This document shows positions 43,790 to 53,495 of a stretch of 64,000 bases of DNA, piece by piece. This DNA is from Salinigranum rubrum (GTDB lineage Archaea; Halobacteriota; Halobacteria; Halobacteriales; Haloferacaceae). The notes below the pieces were generated by a model. That model did not search any database. It saw only the letters and a list, made by a program, of their open reading frames with translations, and was not told where the DNA came from. The stretch lies in assembly GCF_002906575.1 (NCBI RefSeq), contig NZ_CP026309.1:1240001-1304000 (forward strand), read 5' to 3'. How positions within the stretch are numbered: position 1 is the first letter of the stretch; each line of letters begins with the position of its first letter. Both the position numbers and the translations under genes were made by a program.

Positions 43790-44902
43790 GTGATCGCGAC
43801 TGCACACGAGCGGCGAACCCGCGCCTGCCAGGAACGCCTCCGAGAGGAGGGGGCGGCCGTCGCCGTCCTCGCGCCCGGGGCGAACCTCCGGTACCTGACC
43901 GACGTGGCCGAGACGCCCTCCGAACGGCTGTTCTGTTGTCTCCTGCCCGCAGATGGCGACCCCGTCTTCGTCGTCCCCGACCTCTCGGGGGCGCAGGTCC
44001 GTGACGCGACCTGGGCCTCGGGCGTCCGGACCTGGGCCGACAGCGAGGGACCGACCGCGACGCTCGAAGACGCACTGGCCGACCGTGTCCCCGAGTCCGG
44101 TCGAATACTCCTCGACGGGACCATGTGGGCGCGGCACGCTCTCGCCGTCCAGTCGGCCCTCCCCGACCGGTCGTTCGGCCTGGCCGAAGAGGTGCTCGGG
44201 CCGCTCCGCGCCCGGAAGGACGAGGCGGAACTCGACGCGCTGGCCCGCGCCGGAGCCGTCGCCGACGAGGTGATGGCGGGGCTCTTCGCCGACGCGGATT
44301 CGCTCGTCGGCGAGTCGGAGGCGGCGCTCGCCCGCGAGGTGGAGCGACGACTCGCAGACGCCGGCGGTGAGGGCGTCTCCTTCGAGCCCATCGTCGCCGC
44401 CGGGCCGAACGGGGCGAAGCCGCACCACCACCACGGCTCCCGAGCGGTCGAGGCCGGCGACCCGGTCGTCCTCGACTTCGGGACTCGCGTCGACGGCTAC
44501 CCGAGCGACATCACCCGGACGGTCGTCTTCGGGGGGGACCCGCCCGCGGAGTTCGAGACGGTTCACGAGGTGGTTCTGGAGGCACAGACAGCCGCCGTGG
44601 AGGCGGTCGAACCCGGTGTCGAGGCACGCGCGGTCGACCGGGCCGCCCGCGACGTCATCGAGGCGGCCGGGTACGGCGAGGCGTTCGTCCACCGCACCGG
44701 CCACGGCGTCGGCCTGGAGATACACGAGGAGCCGTACCTAACAACCGAATCGACGACGACCCTCGAACCGGGGATGACCTTCAGCGTCGAACCCGGGGTC
44801 TATCTGGAAGAGCGGTTCGGCGTCCGCATCGAGGACCTCGTCGTCGTCACCGACGACGGCTGCGAGCGGCTGAACGACGCACCGCGCGGCTGGCGGGTCT
44901 GA
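43790..44902 (+). CDS. M24 family aminopeptidase (Xaa-Pro peptidase-like)
   Basis: This 370-residue metallopeptidase has a creatinase-like N-terminal domain and a pita-bread catalytic domain. The metal ligands are seen as Asp in VLDFGTRVDGY, Asp in PSDITRTV, His in HRTGHGVGLEIHEEPY, Glu in FSVEPGVYL and Glu in VRIEDLVVV. It probably releases N-terminal residues preceding proline from short peptides. The start is GTG 43790, in front of IATAHERRTRACQERL; the longer frame from 43685 is not conserved in appearance. It ends one base before the convergent MFS gene. Confidence 0.88.
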   Translation: MIATAHERRTRACQERLREEGAAVAVLAPGANLRYLTDVAETPSERLFCCLLPADGDPVFVVPDLSGAQVRDATWASGVRTWADSEGPTATLEDALADRVPESGRILLDGTMWARHALAVQSALPDRSFGLAEEVLGPLRARKDEAELDALARAGAVADEVMAGLFADADSLVGESEAALAREVERRLADAGGEGVSFEPIVAAGPNGAKPHHHHGSRAVEAGDPVVLDFGTRVDGYPSDITRTVVFGGDPPAEFETVHEVVLEAQTAAVEAVEPGVEARAVDRAARDVIEAAGYGEAFVHRTGHGVGLEIHEEPYLTTESTTTLEPGMTFSVEPGVYLEERFGVRIEDLVVVTDDGCERLNDAPRGWRV

Positions 44903-46249
44903 TCAGTCGTCGTCGGCGCAGTAGCCGCACTCGGCGGTCGGCCCGCAGATGCTCTCGCCGGGACCGATCGTCCGCCGCGCGGCGACGACGGGAGACTGCG
45001 GCGGCGTCGCGGCCGGTTCGCCCGCTTCACCCCCTCCGGGCCCTTGGTTCCCCTCGCCGGAGTGGGTCGTCTCGGGGAGGTACACCCAGATGAGCGCGCC
45101 GATGAGGACCATCGCGACGGCGGCCGCGGCCGCGCTGCCGGCGTAGCCGACCGAGACGAACGCGACCCCGGCGACCGCCCCGCCGACGCCGGAGCCGACC
45201 TGTCCGACGCCGACCGTGAGGCTCATCAGCGACCCGCGGCGGTCGCCGGAGACGAGTTCCGTGAGGAGCGTCTGGAACGGCGTCGCCCGCGAGGCGAACA
45301 GACCCATCGCGAGGAAGAAGGTGACGTAGGCGGCGACCGTCCCGCCCACGACGAACGGGGTGGCGGCCATGACGACCGCGACGCCGACGCTCGCCGCGAC
45401 GATGACGCGCTTTCTGCCCACTCTGTCGGAGAGGACGCCCGCCCGCGGCCCCGCGAGCACGTTCGCCACGCCGCCGACGAGGAACATCCCGGCGACGGCA
45501 CCGGCGGTCAGTCCGACCGACGATTCGAGCCACGTCGGGAGGTACGTCGTGTACAGCGCGTTGCCGCCGAACATCACGACAAAGACGAGCGTCGCGGCGG
45601 CGATTTCGGGTCGGCGGAGGAGGCTCGCGTAGCCCGAGACCGCGCTCCGGACGGTGAGGCGGTCGGTCGAGAGCGTCACGGTCGGCACCGGGAGCACCAC
45701 CCGAACGAGGGCGACCCCACAGGCGAGGAGGGCGGCGAAGGCGATGAACGGCGTGCGGAAGCCGAACCCCGTCGCGAGCAACGACCCAAGCGGGATGCCG
45801 GCGATCTGTCCGGCGGCGAAGCCGCTGAACACCCAGCCGTTCGCCCAGCCTCGCCGCTGTGGTGCGAAGTAATCGCCGACGTACGCGACCGCCGCCCCGT
45901 TGAGCACGCCCCCGGCGACGCCGGCGAGCGCCCGAACGGCGACGAGCGAGGCGAAGTCCCAGACGAACCAGTGGAGCGCGAGCGCGACCGTCATGGCGGC
46001 CGAACCGACGAGGAGGACCCGGTGGCGGCCGACGCGGTCCGAGACGGGGCCGGCGACGAGCGCGAAGACGCCGACGCTCACCGAGTAGGCGGTGATGAGG
46101 GTGCCGAGAAGCGCCTCGTCGGTTCCGAGTTGCGTCGCGATGCGGGGGATGATGGGGGCGACGATGAGCGCCTGCGTCCCCGTCGCGAACACGAGCAACC
46201 AGAGGACGAAGACGACGAGACGGTCGGACCGGTCCCTTCCCGCGCTCAC
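44903..46249 (-). CDS. Major facilitator superfamily transporter
   Basis: This 448-residue protein has twelve predicted helices in two halves. The MFS motif between helices 2 and 3 (GPVSDRVGRHRVLLVG) and its counterpart in the second half (GVLSDRVGRKRVIVAA) are clear. It resembles drug-efflux/sugar-exporter type carriers; the substrate is unknown. An unusual C-terminal tail of about 50 residues is Gly/Pro/Glu-rich and ends with CGPTAECGYCADDD, a possible small metal-binding motif. The start is GTG at 46249. Confidence 0.88.
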   Translation of the reverse strand: MSAGRDRSDRLVVFVLWLLVFATGTQALIVAPIIPRIATQLGTDEALLGTLITAYSVSVGVFALVAGPVSDRVGRHRVLLVGSAAMTVALALHWFVWDFASLVAVRALAGVAGGVLNGAAVAYVGDYFAPQRRGWANGWVFSGFAAGQIAGIPLGSLLATGFGFRTPFIAFAALLACGVALVRVVLPVPTVTLSTDRLTVRSAVSGYASLLRRPEIAAATLVFVVMFGGNALYTTYLPTWLESSVGLTAGAVAGMFLVGGVANVLAGPRAGVLSDRVGRKRVIVAASVGVAVVMAATPFVVGGTVAAYVTFFLAMGLFASRATPFQTLLTELVSGDRRGSLMSLTVGVGQVGSGVGGAVAGVAFVSVGYAGSAAAAAVAMVLIGALIWVYLPETTHSGEGNQGPGGGEAGEPAATPPQSPVVAARRTIGPGESICGPTAECGYCADDD

Positions 46250-46380
46250 ACCGTTCCCCTCTCGGTCGAGTCCGTCGTCACGGCGACGCTACGCGCCGCG
46301 GCGATATAACGCGTCGGGCTCGCCGACCCACCCGACGACGCGTTCGGGCTCGTCGCTTCGGCGACGGCCCCGGGCGGTTC

Positions 46381-46700
46381 TCACTCGACTGACTCGGCGA
46401 GCGGGAGGCGGAGGGTGACGACGCTGCCGGTCGGGTCGCGCTCGCCGAGCGAGACGGTCCCCATCGACTCGGAGACGATCCAGTTGACGCGTCAGAAGCC
46501 GCTGCCGCTGCCGTGTTCGAGCGGCGTCTCCCGCCCGTCGACCAGCACGTCCCGCTCCTGTCGTGGGATGCCCGGCCCGTTGTCGGCGACGACTTCGATC
46601 CGCTCCTCCCGTTCGTCGCGGCGAACGGTCACCTCGATGGTCGGCGAGAGCGACGGCGTTCTCGATGAGGTTGTCGACCGCGATACCGAGGGGGTTTAAC
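46381..46700 (-). pseudogene. Histidine kinase fragment (HATPase domain), truncated and broken
   Basis: The minus strand contains the ATP-binding half of a haloarchaeal sensor kinase: an N-box (LGIAVDNLIENAV) near 46690-46655, then after a one-base shift at about 46645-46655 the segment RIEVVADNGPGIP (G1 box), EHGSGSGF (G2 box) and VNWIVSESMGTVSL. An in-frame TGA at 46494-46492 interrupts it just after the G2 box. Nothing upstream encodes sensor, dimerisation or His-box regions. It is a decayed remnant with three lesions: 5' truncation, frameshift and nonsense codon. Confidence 0.75.
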
Positions 46701-46808
46701 CTGCCGTCCGGGCTATCAGTGCGGAGAGCCGTGACGCCCCCGGGGCCTCGAACCGCGATGTGACCCCGCCCAAACACTCTCGGCGTCTCGGCGTGTGTGT
46801 CTGAGGGC

Positions 46809-47933
46809 ATGGCTCGACTCAGTTCCGAAGACCGCGAGCGACTCCGTGCGGCGTTCGACAGACAACTCGACGTCGGCCTCCACGAGGGGGCGCAGTTGGC
46901 CGTCTACGTCGACGGGGAACTCGCCGTCGACGTCGCAGGCGGCACCGACGGCCGTGGGAACGACACCACCCCGGACACGCGACACCTCGTCTTCTCGTGT
47001 ACGAAGCCCTACGCGGGCGTCGGTCTCCACCAACTCGTCGAAGCCGGCGAACTCGACTACGACGACCGGGTCGTCGACCACTGGCCCGAGTTCGCCGACG
47101 GCGGCGAGAAGGCCGAGATAACCGTTCGGCAGGTGCTGAGCCACACGGCGGGGGTTCCGGCGAGCGACCTCGATCAGCAGCCCGCAAAGTGGGGCGACTG
47201 GGACGCGGTCGTCGAGGCGATGGAGGCCGTCGAGCCGCAGTTTTCGCCGGGCGAGCAGCCCGCGTACCACACGTTCACCTACGGCTGGCTCGTCGGCGAG
47301 TTGATTCGAAGGGCGAGCGGCCAACCCGTCGACGAGTACGTTCAGGAGCACGTGTTCGACCCGCTGGACATGGACCGGACCGCCATCGGCCTGCGCGAGG
47401 GCGAGGAGGACGACGTCGCGCTGCTCTCGGGGTTCGAAGTCTTCGACCGCTGCCGCGACCCCGGCGAGGGACTCGGCATCCCGGCGTCGGAATCCGCGGC
47501 GGCGTTCAACGAGGAGGCGGTCCACCGCGCCGTCATCCCGGCCGCGAACGGCGTCGGGACCGCCCGCGACATGGCGCGTTTCTACGCCTGTATCGCGAAC
47601 GGTGGCGCGTTGGAGGGGACACGGCTCCTCGAAGACGAAACGGTCGCGGAGGCGACGCGGACGCACGCCGAGACGGACAGCGACGGGACGCTCTCGCGGC
47701 CGGCGCGGTACGCGCTCGGCTTCTGGACGGGCGGCCTCGCGAACGACATGTTCGGCTCGGCCAGCCACGAACGGATGGTCGGCCACGCGGGGCTCGGGAG
47801 CGTCTTCGGCTGGGCCGACCTCGATTCGAACGTCGGCTTCGCGTACGTCACGAACGGCATCCGCGAGGAGTCGTGGGAGCACGCGGCGCGGGTGGCGGGG
47901 CTCTCGGACGCGGTGCGACTACTGCTCGACTGA
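46809..47933 (+). CDS. Serine hydrolase (class C beta-lactamase/EstB-like)
   Basis: This 374-residue protein has the penicillin-binding/beta-lactamase fold motifs: SxxK as SCTK near residue 63, an HTFTYG segment at the Tyr motif position, and GHAGLGSVFGW at the third motif. With no signal peptide visible it is likely cytoplasmic and probably an esterase or peptidase, not a cell-wall enzyme, as archaea lack murein. A GTG at 46797 is an alternative start four codons upstream. It is divergent from the kinase remnant. Confidence 0.88.
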   Translation: MARLSSEDRERLRAAFDRQLDVGLHEGAQLAVYVDGELAVDVAGGTDGRGNDTTPDTRHLVFSCTKPYAGVGLHQLVEAGELDYDDRVVDHWPEFADGGEKAEITVRQVLSHTAGVPASDLDQQPAKWGDWDAVVEAMEAVEPQFSPGEQPAYHTFTYGWLVGELIRRASGQPVDEYVQEHVFDPLDMDRTAIGLREGEEDDVALLSGFEVFDRCRDPGEGLGIPASESAAAFNEEAVHRAVIPAANGVGTARDMARFYACIANGGALEGTRLLEDETVAEATRTHAETDSDGTLSRPARYALGFWTGGLANDMFGSASHERMVGHAGLGSVFGWADLDSNVGFAYVTNGIREESWEHAARVAGLSDAVRLLLD

Positions 47934-47940
47934 CGCCCGG

Positions 47941-49038
47941 TTACGCCTCGCCTTCTCCCTCGCCCTTGCCGCCGCCCTCGTCTCCGACGAGCGAGTCGAC
48001 GTCGGCGTGCTCGAACAGGAGCGTGCGCATCCGCTCGACCGTCTCCGCGTCGCGGGTCCGCCCGCTGTGGACGACGTCCTCACAGCGCTCGACGACCGAC
48101 AGCGTGTCGCCGCTGACCATCAGGACGGGCACGCCTTTCTGTTCGGCCTTGCCGATGACCGCACCCGGCGGGCGGTGTGCGCCGGTGAGGAGCAGGCACT
48201 TCACGCCCGGCGCCTCCAGCGCGGCCGTGTGAATCTCCGCGCGGTCGCCGCCGGTGATGACCGCGGCGTCCTTCGTCCGCCGGAAGTAGCGGAGCGCCTC
48301 GTCGCCGCCCATCGCCCCGACGAGGAAGCGCTCGACGAACGCGTCGGTCGGGGCGTCGTTGACGATTTCGGCTCCGAGTTCCGAGGCGAGGTCGGCGACG
48401 GTGACGCCCGCCAGGTCCTGCACGCGCGGCACGATACCGACGACGGGAACGCCGCGCGATTCGAGGAACGGGACGACGTCGTTTTCGAGTTCGTCGTACG
48501 CCGAGTCGCCGACGCGGTTGAACAGGACGCCCTCCAGGCGAGCGCCGATGTCGTCCGCGGCCGCGAGGACGCTGTCGAGGTCACCCGGGTCGGCGTAGTC
48601 GGCGACGAGAAGCACCCGTGCGTCGAGGAGGTCGGCGACCTGCGGGTCGGTGAGGTCCACGATGCCGCCGACGGTGTAGTGACCGCCGCCCTCGACGAGG
48701 ACGAGGTCCTTCCCCTCGGCGATGGCGTCGTACTGCTCGCGGACGTTGTCGGCGAGGGCCTCTGGTTCCTCCTGGCCGCGGATGGCGCCCTGGACGAACG
48801 TCGGCGAGTAGACGATGGGCTCCATCTGGTGCATCTCCGAGTCGAGGTCGAGGAGGTCGCGCGCGAGCATCGGGTCGCGGTCGAGCGTCTTGCCGACGTT
48901 CGACTGCAGGCGCGTCCCCTTCGGCTTCATGTAACCGACGTCGTGGCCGCGCTCCTTCGCGAGGAGGCCGAGCGCGAGGGTGATGGCCGTCTTGCCTGTG
49001 CTCTCTCCGGTCGAGGTGACGAGTAGTGTCTGGGTCAT
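47941..49038 (-). CDS. AAA_26/DRTGG phosphotransacetylase-like family protein
   Basis: This 365-residue protein has an N-terminal P-loop dethiobiotin-synthetase-like domain (TSTGESTGKTAITLALG; VEGGGHYTVGGIVDL) and a DRTGG domain (about residues 215-325, with DAAVITGGDRAEIHTAAL). The same layout forms the N-terminal part of some phosphotransacetylases, but the PTA catalytic domain is absent. Its ATG overlaps the stop of the ADP-forming acyl-CoA synthetase gene (ATGA), so a role in regulating acetyl-CoA/acetate flux is likely but unproven. The tail is Gly/Glu-rich. Confidence 0.85.
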   Translation of the reverse strand: MTQTLLVTSTGESTGKTAITLALGLLAKERGHDVGYMKPKGTRLQSNVGKTLDRDPMLARDLLDLDSEMHQMEPIVYSPTFVQGAIRGQEEPEALADNVREQYDAIAEGKDLVLVEGGGHYTVGGIVDLTDPQVADLLDARVLLVADYADPGDLDSVLAAADDIGARLEGVLFNRVGDSAYDELENDVVPFLESRGVPVVGIVPRVQDLAGVTVADLASELGAEIVNDAPTDAFVERFLVGAMGGDEALRYFRRTKDAAVITGGDRAEIHTAALEAPGVKCLLLTGAHRPPGAVIGKAEQKGVPVLMVSGDTLSVVERCEDVVHSGRTRDAETVERMRTLLFEHADVDSLVGDEGGGKGEGEGEA

Positions 49039-51173
49039 TGGTCGGGCTCCGTGAGGGTCTTCTCTTTCGGTTCTTCGACGTCGAGTTCGTCGAGGTCGAC
49101 GGTGAGCCGAACGTCGACCGCCTGTGCCCCGCCGGGCATCGCCACGAGCGGGTTGATGTCGAGTTCGAGGATGGCGGGGAAGTCGGTCACCAGCTGTGAG
49201 AGGCGCTGGATCGTTTCGGCGACGGCGTCGACGTCGACGGGGTCCCGTCCGCGGGCGCCTCTGAGGAGCGGCGCGGCGTTTATCTCGCCGGTCATCTCGT
49301 CGGCTTCCGTTTCTGTCACTGGTGCGACGCGGAACGTCGTGTCCTCCAGCACCTCGACGAAGATGCCGCCGAGGCCGAACATCATGAGCGGGCCGAACTG
49401 CGGGTCGCGGTTCATGCCGACGATGGTCTCCACCCCGGAATCGAGGTCGACCATCTCCTGGACCTGTACGCCGAGTATCTCGGCGTCGGGCTGGTAGTTC
49501 CGCGCTCTCGTGACGAGGTCCTCGTAGGCGTCGTACACCTCCTCGTTCGGGACGCCGACGCGGACGCCGCCGATGTCGGACTTGTGGAGGATGTCGGGCG
49601 AGACGATTTTCATCACGACGTCGCCGTCGATGGGTTCGGCGAGGCTCAGCGCCTCCGTCGGGTCGGTCGCGATGCCGCCCTCCGGAATGGGAATCCCGTA
49701 CGCGTCGAGGAGGTCCATCGCCTCGACGCCCATCCGGGGCTCGTCGCGCTCGACGGCCCGCCCGAGAATCTCCCGGGCCACCTCGCGGTCGACGTCGAAC
49801 GTCGTGGGGTCGTCGTACTCGCGGCGCGAAATCTCCTTGAACCGGACGAGCGCGTCGAGGCCCTCGACGGCGCGGGCCGGGTCGAAGTAGTTGGGGATAC
49901 CCGCCTCCTCGAGGACGTCGGCAGCCGCCTCGACGCGGGCCCCGCCCATGAAACAGGCGGCGACGGGCTTTCCGTGCTCCTCCTGCAGCGAGACGGTGTC
50001 GCGGGCGAGTTGTTCGTAGTCCAGCACCGCCGTCGGACACGAGAGGACGAGCACGCAGCCGACGTTCTCGTCCCCCAGCGCGACGTCGAGCGCCTCTTCG
50101 AATCTCGCGTTGTCGGCGTCGCCGACGATGTCGACGGGGTTGTAGATGTTCCCCTCCTCGGGGAGCGACTCCGAGAAGGCGTCGAGCGTTTCCTCGGAGA
50201 AGGAGGCCATTCCCAGCCGCGAATCGCCGACGGCGTCCGTCGACATGACGCCGGGGCCGCCGGCGTTCGTGATGATGGCCACCTCGTCGTTCTCGGGGAG
50301 CGGCTGTGATTCGAGGACGCGCGCGGCGTCGAACAGTTCCTGGACCGAGTCGGCGCGGATGACGCCCGCCTGGTCCAGTCCGGTCTCGTACGCCTGCTCG
50401 CTGCCGGCGAGCGTCCCGGTGTGCGAGGAGGCGGCCTGCGCGCCCGCGTCGGTCCGCCCCGATTTGACGAGCACCACGGGCGTCTCCTGTGTCACCTCGC
50501 GGGCGGTGTCGATGAACTTCCTCCCCTCTTCGATGCCTTCGAGGTACCCGATTATCACGTCCGTCTCGGGGTCGTCACCCCACTCGCTCACGAAGTCCGC
50601 CTCGTCGAGGACCGCCTTGTTTCCCAAGGAGACGACGTCTTTGAAGCCGATACCCTGGTCGTTGGCCCAGTCGAGGACGGCCGTGATGAACGCGCCCGAC
50701 TGGGACATGAACGACATCCGGCCCGGCAGGGCGTTGTCCGGGCCGAACGTCGCGTTCATCCCGCGTCGTGTGGACAGCACGCCGAGGGAGTTCGGACCGA
50801 CGAGGTTCAGGTCGTACTCCTCGGCGACGCTTCGCAGTTCCTCTTCGCGCGCGGCGCCGTCGCTGCCCGTCTCGCCGAATCCGGCGGTGATGACGACGAC
50901 GTGCTGGACGCCGCTCTCGCCCGCCTCGCGGACGACTTCGACGGCGACGGACGGAGGGACGACGACCACGGCGAGGTCGGCGTCGGCCTCTTTCATCGAG
51001 GCGACGCAGGGGCGGCCGAGCACCTCGTCGCGCTTCGGGTTCACGGGAACGACCGTCCCCTCGAAGTCGGCGAGGAGGTTCTCCGTGATGGCGCGGCCGA
51101 CCGACCCCTCGCGGTCCGTGGCGCCGACGACGGCGACGCGTTCGGGGGCAAACAGTGCAGCTAGCTCTCCCAT
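49035..51173 (-). CDS. acd: Acetate--CoA ligase (ADP-forming), fused alpha-beta
   Basis: This 712-residue protein joins the alpha part (CoA-binding and succinyl-CoA-ligase-like domains, about residues 1-460) with the ATP-grasp beta part (about 480-700). It converts acetyl-CoA, ADP and phosphate to acetate, CoA and ATP, the archaeal route for energy from acetyl-CoA. Seen are VAVVGATDREGSVGRA, NLVGPNSLGVL, MSQSGAFITAVLDWA, SSHTGTLAGSEQAY with a candidate catalytic His, and VVMKIVSPDILHKSDIGGVRVG. ATG 51173 is preferred to GTG 51188. It overlaps the DRTGG gene downstream. Confidence 0.92.
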   Translation of the reverse strand: MGELAALFAPERVAVVGATDREGSVGRAITENLLADFEGTVVPVNPKRDEVLGRPCVASMKEADADLAVVVVPPSVAVEVVREAGESGVQHVVVITAGFGETGSDGAAREEELRSVAEEYDLNLVGPNSLGVLSTRRGMNATFGPDNALPGRMSFMSQSGAFITAVLDWANDQGIGFKDVVSLGNKAVLDEADFVSEWGDDPETDVIIGYLEGIEEGRKFIDTAREVTQETPVVLVKSGRTDAGAQAASSHTGTLAGSEQAYETGLDQAGVIRADSVQELFDAARVLESQPLPENDEVAIITNAGGPGVMSTDAVGDSRLGMASFSEETLDAFSESLPEEGNIYNPVDIVGDADNARFEEALDVALGDENVGCVLVLSCPTAVLDYEQLARDTVSLQEEHGKPVAACFMGGARVEAAADVLEEAGIPNYFDPARAVEGLDALVRFKEISRREYDDPTTFDVDREVAREILGRAVERDEPRMGVEAMDLLDAYGIPIPEGGIATDPTEALSLAEPIDGDVVMKIVSPDILHKSDIGGVRVGVPNEEVYDAYEDLVTRARNYQPDAEILGVQVQEMVDLDSGVETIVGMNRDPQFGPLMMFGLGGIFVEVLEDTTFRVAPVTETEADEMTGEINAAPLLRGARGRDPVDVDAVAETIQRLSQLVTDFPAILELDINPLVAMPGGAQAVDVRLTVDLDELDVEEPKEKTLTEPDQ

Positions 51174-51239
51174 CGCTTCAGAGGTCACTCGGGACGGAAT
51201 TAAAACCGCCGCGTCTTCTCGCTCGCTGAGAGCCGCGGC

Positions 51240-51587
51240 TCACACGAGGTCGCCCGGGTCGTTCGCCGCTCGGACGCGTTTCGCCTCGGCCGCGTAGCGC
51301 TCGCGCGTCTCCGGGTCGTCGACGCGTCCAACCGCGTCGGGAGCGACGTCGATAGCGGCCGTGGTGTCGCGGTGATCGGAGAAACTCACCAGCGCGCGCT
51401 CCTTCCGGAAGTACCGCTCCCCGTCGGGCGTCGCGTACACCAGGATGATGATGTTCTGCTCGTCGTCCGAGTACGTCCGTTCGACGAGCCACAGGCGGAG
51501 GGTCTCCTCGTCCCTGTACTCGCCCCCGCTCGTGTCGTCGCTGTCGCCCTCGACCGACTCCGGCCCGCCGTTCGCGCTCGTGTTCAT
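51240..51587 (-). CDS. Haloarchaeal hypothetical protein
   Basis: This 115-residue acidic protein begins MNTSANGGPESVEGDSDDTS, a disordered start, followed by a compact domain (TLRLWLVERTYSDDEQNIIILVYATPDGERYFRKERAL) with alternating beta strands and a helical end. It looks conserved and soluble, but I do not recognise a named family. ATG 51587 is the only plausible start; the open frame further upstream belongs to the shadow of the lipoprotein gene. Confidence 0.7.
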   Translation of the reverse strand: MNTSANGGPESVEGDSDDTSGGEYRDEETLRLWLVERTYSDDEQNIIILVYATPDGERYFRKERALVSFSDHRDTTAAIDVAPDAVGRVDDPETRERYAAEAKRVRAANDPGDLV

Positions 51588-51628
51588 ACGCTTCCGTTGA
51601 CCCCCAGTGCGCAAAAGTCCGGCCGTGG

Positions 51629-52956
51629 TTACCGCCGGGTGAGAACGGCCGCCACCTCGTTCGCGCGGGCGGCCGAGACCCGCGCCGCGTGGTAGTCGAC
51701 CCACGCCTCGGTGTACGCCCGGGCGGGGTCGACGTCGTCGTGCCGGCCAAAGTACTCCAGGGTGATGTCGCCGCTCTCGACGGCCGCGAGCGCGTGTCGG
51801 AGGTGGTCGCGGACGAACGGAGACGGAGTCGCGTCGAGTCGCTCGCGCACCGCCGCCCGCGCCGCGCGCTTCTCCCCGAACACCGCGTCGGCGTCGGGGG
51901 GCGACTGGGGGTCGAGCGTCTCCAGCGCGTCGACGAAGGCGTGGGCGTGGACGAACCCTTCCGAAGCCTTCGCCGCGCCGAACGCGGGGTAGCCGTTCGC
52001 GGCGCGGTACGCACCCTCGCGCGTCTCGTTGCGTCCGCGCATCCCCCGGCCCCAGACGCCGTTGGCGAACGCCTCGGGGTACGACTCGTGTTCCTCCTCG
52101 AACGTCTCGAACCGGTCGACGAGCGGGTCCAGGCGCGAGACGAGTTCCTCGACGTTTCCGACGAGGGTCTCGGCGAACGGTCGGCGCTCTCCCTCGACGT
52201 CGCCGTCTCCGAGCGGCTGTTTCCGGGCAATGGCGCGGTACTGGCGGACGTCGAGGAGGCGAGCGCGCGCCTTCGCGTGCTGGCCGGCCAGCGACGCTTT
52301 TCCACCGACCGTCGAGCGGTCCGCCCCGACCGAACCTCGCCGCCGGGAACGACCGCGTCGGCGTCACGCTCGCCCCACCAGCGCTGGTGGTCGATTCGGC
52401 GGGCGTACGGGAGGTACCGCGCGGGGTCGACGCAGGCGTGGTCGACGGCGAGCGACGCGAACTCGTCGAGCGTTGCACGCGCCTCCCGGTAGAGCGCGCT
52501 GACGTCGAACGACCCGTCGAGCGCCGTCGCGTACGCGAGCGCGCCGACGGCGTCGTCGACGCGCCACATCGCCTCCTCGACCGTGTCGGAGTTCCGCGGC
52601 TTCGAGTCCAGCCTCCGGAGGAAGTCGCTCGCGTCCTCGACGTCGTCGTGGGTGTAGGCGGGGAAGTCGGGCAGGTCGGCGGGGTCGATGTCGTCCCATC
52701 GCCGTTCGGCGGCGGGGACGGCCCGTTCGAGTCGCGCGCGGTACGCGTCGACGTGGCTCTCGAACACCGGGACGCTTGTCTCGACAGTCGGGGTCGACAG
52801 GGAGCGGGTTCGGACGCGGACCGCGACGGAGGGGAGCGGGCCGTTCGGCACCGACGCGCAGCCGCTCGTGCCGGCGAGCGCCGCGGTCGCCAGTGCGAGA
52901 AACCCTCGTCTGGAGGTGGCGCTGGAGGTGGACGGAGGGGGCAGGCGGGGGGACAC
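51629..52956 (-). CDS. Tat-type lipoprotein of unknown function (frame-disrupted)
   Basis: The N-terminus has a twin-Arg signal (SRRGFLALATAALAG) and a lipobox-like TSGC, so the mature protein is probably a lipid-anchored surface protein. The coding frame is good to about residue 210 (PGGEVRSG), then shifts near 52324-52327, where one missing base in a four-C run restores the frame that continues with STVGGKASLAGQHAKARARLL and ends at 51629 (NEVAAVLTRR). The corrected protein is about 442 residues and mainly alpha-helical. No enzyme motif is visible. Confidence 0.72.
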
Positions 52957-53018
52957 GTCCCGCGATTGTCACAGGCGGGGGATGTGTTTTCTGGTCTTCG
53001 CACCCGGGTTACCGGATT

Positions 53019-53495
53019 TCAGCCGGTCACGTCGACGACCCGGGCGTCCGCGAGCCGTCTGATCTCGTCGGGTGCCATCGGGAAGACGGCCGCGGGCGTG
53101 CCCGCGGCGGCCCACACCGTCTCGAAGGAGAGGAGCGTCTCGTCGAACAGGACGGTGACGTCGGACGCGTGACAGAAGGGCGGGACGCCGCCGATGGACC
53201 ACCCAAGGCTCTCCGAGATGCGGTCGGGGTCGGCCATCTCGACTTCGCCGCTCTCGACGCCGAGGTGGTCGGCGAGTCGCGCCTCGCTCACGCGGTTCGC
53301 GCCGCTGGTGACGACCACGACGAGTTCAGAGCCCGCCCTGAACGCGAGGCTGCTGGCGATCTGTGCGACGTCACAGCCGACGGCCGCGGCGGCGTCGGCG
53401 GCTGTTTTGGTTCCCTCGGGGAACTCCTCGACGGCGAGGTCGACACCGTACTGCTCTCTCGCTTGCTCCGTGAACTCGGCCGCGCGTGGATGCAT
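53019..53495 (-). CDS. YbaK/EbsC-type aminoacyl-tRNA deacylase
   Basis: This 158-residue protein belongs to the YbaK/ProX editing-domain family, which hydrolyses mischarged tRNAs such as Ala- or Cys-tRNA(Pro). Signatures are KTAADAAAAVGCDVAQIASSLAFRA with the conserved Lys-Ser/Thr region, then LGWSIGGVPPFCHA matching the GGVPP motif. ATG 53495 gives the normal start. It stands alone. Confidence 0.88.
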   Translation of the reverse strand: MHPRAAEFTEQAREQYGVDLAVEEFPEGTKTAADAAAAVGCDVAQIASSLAFRAGSELVVVVTSGANRVSEARLADHLGVESGEVEMADPDRISESLGWSIGGVPPFCHASDVTVLFDETLLSFETVWAAAGTPAAVFPMAPDEIRRLADARVVDVTG

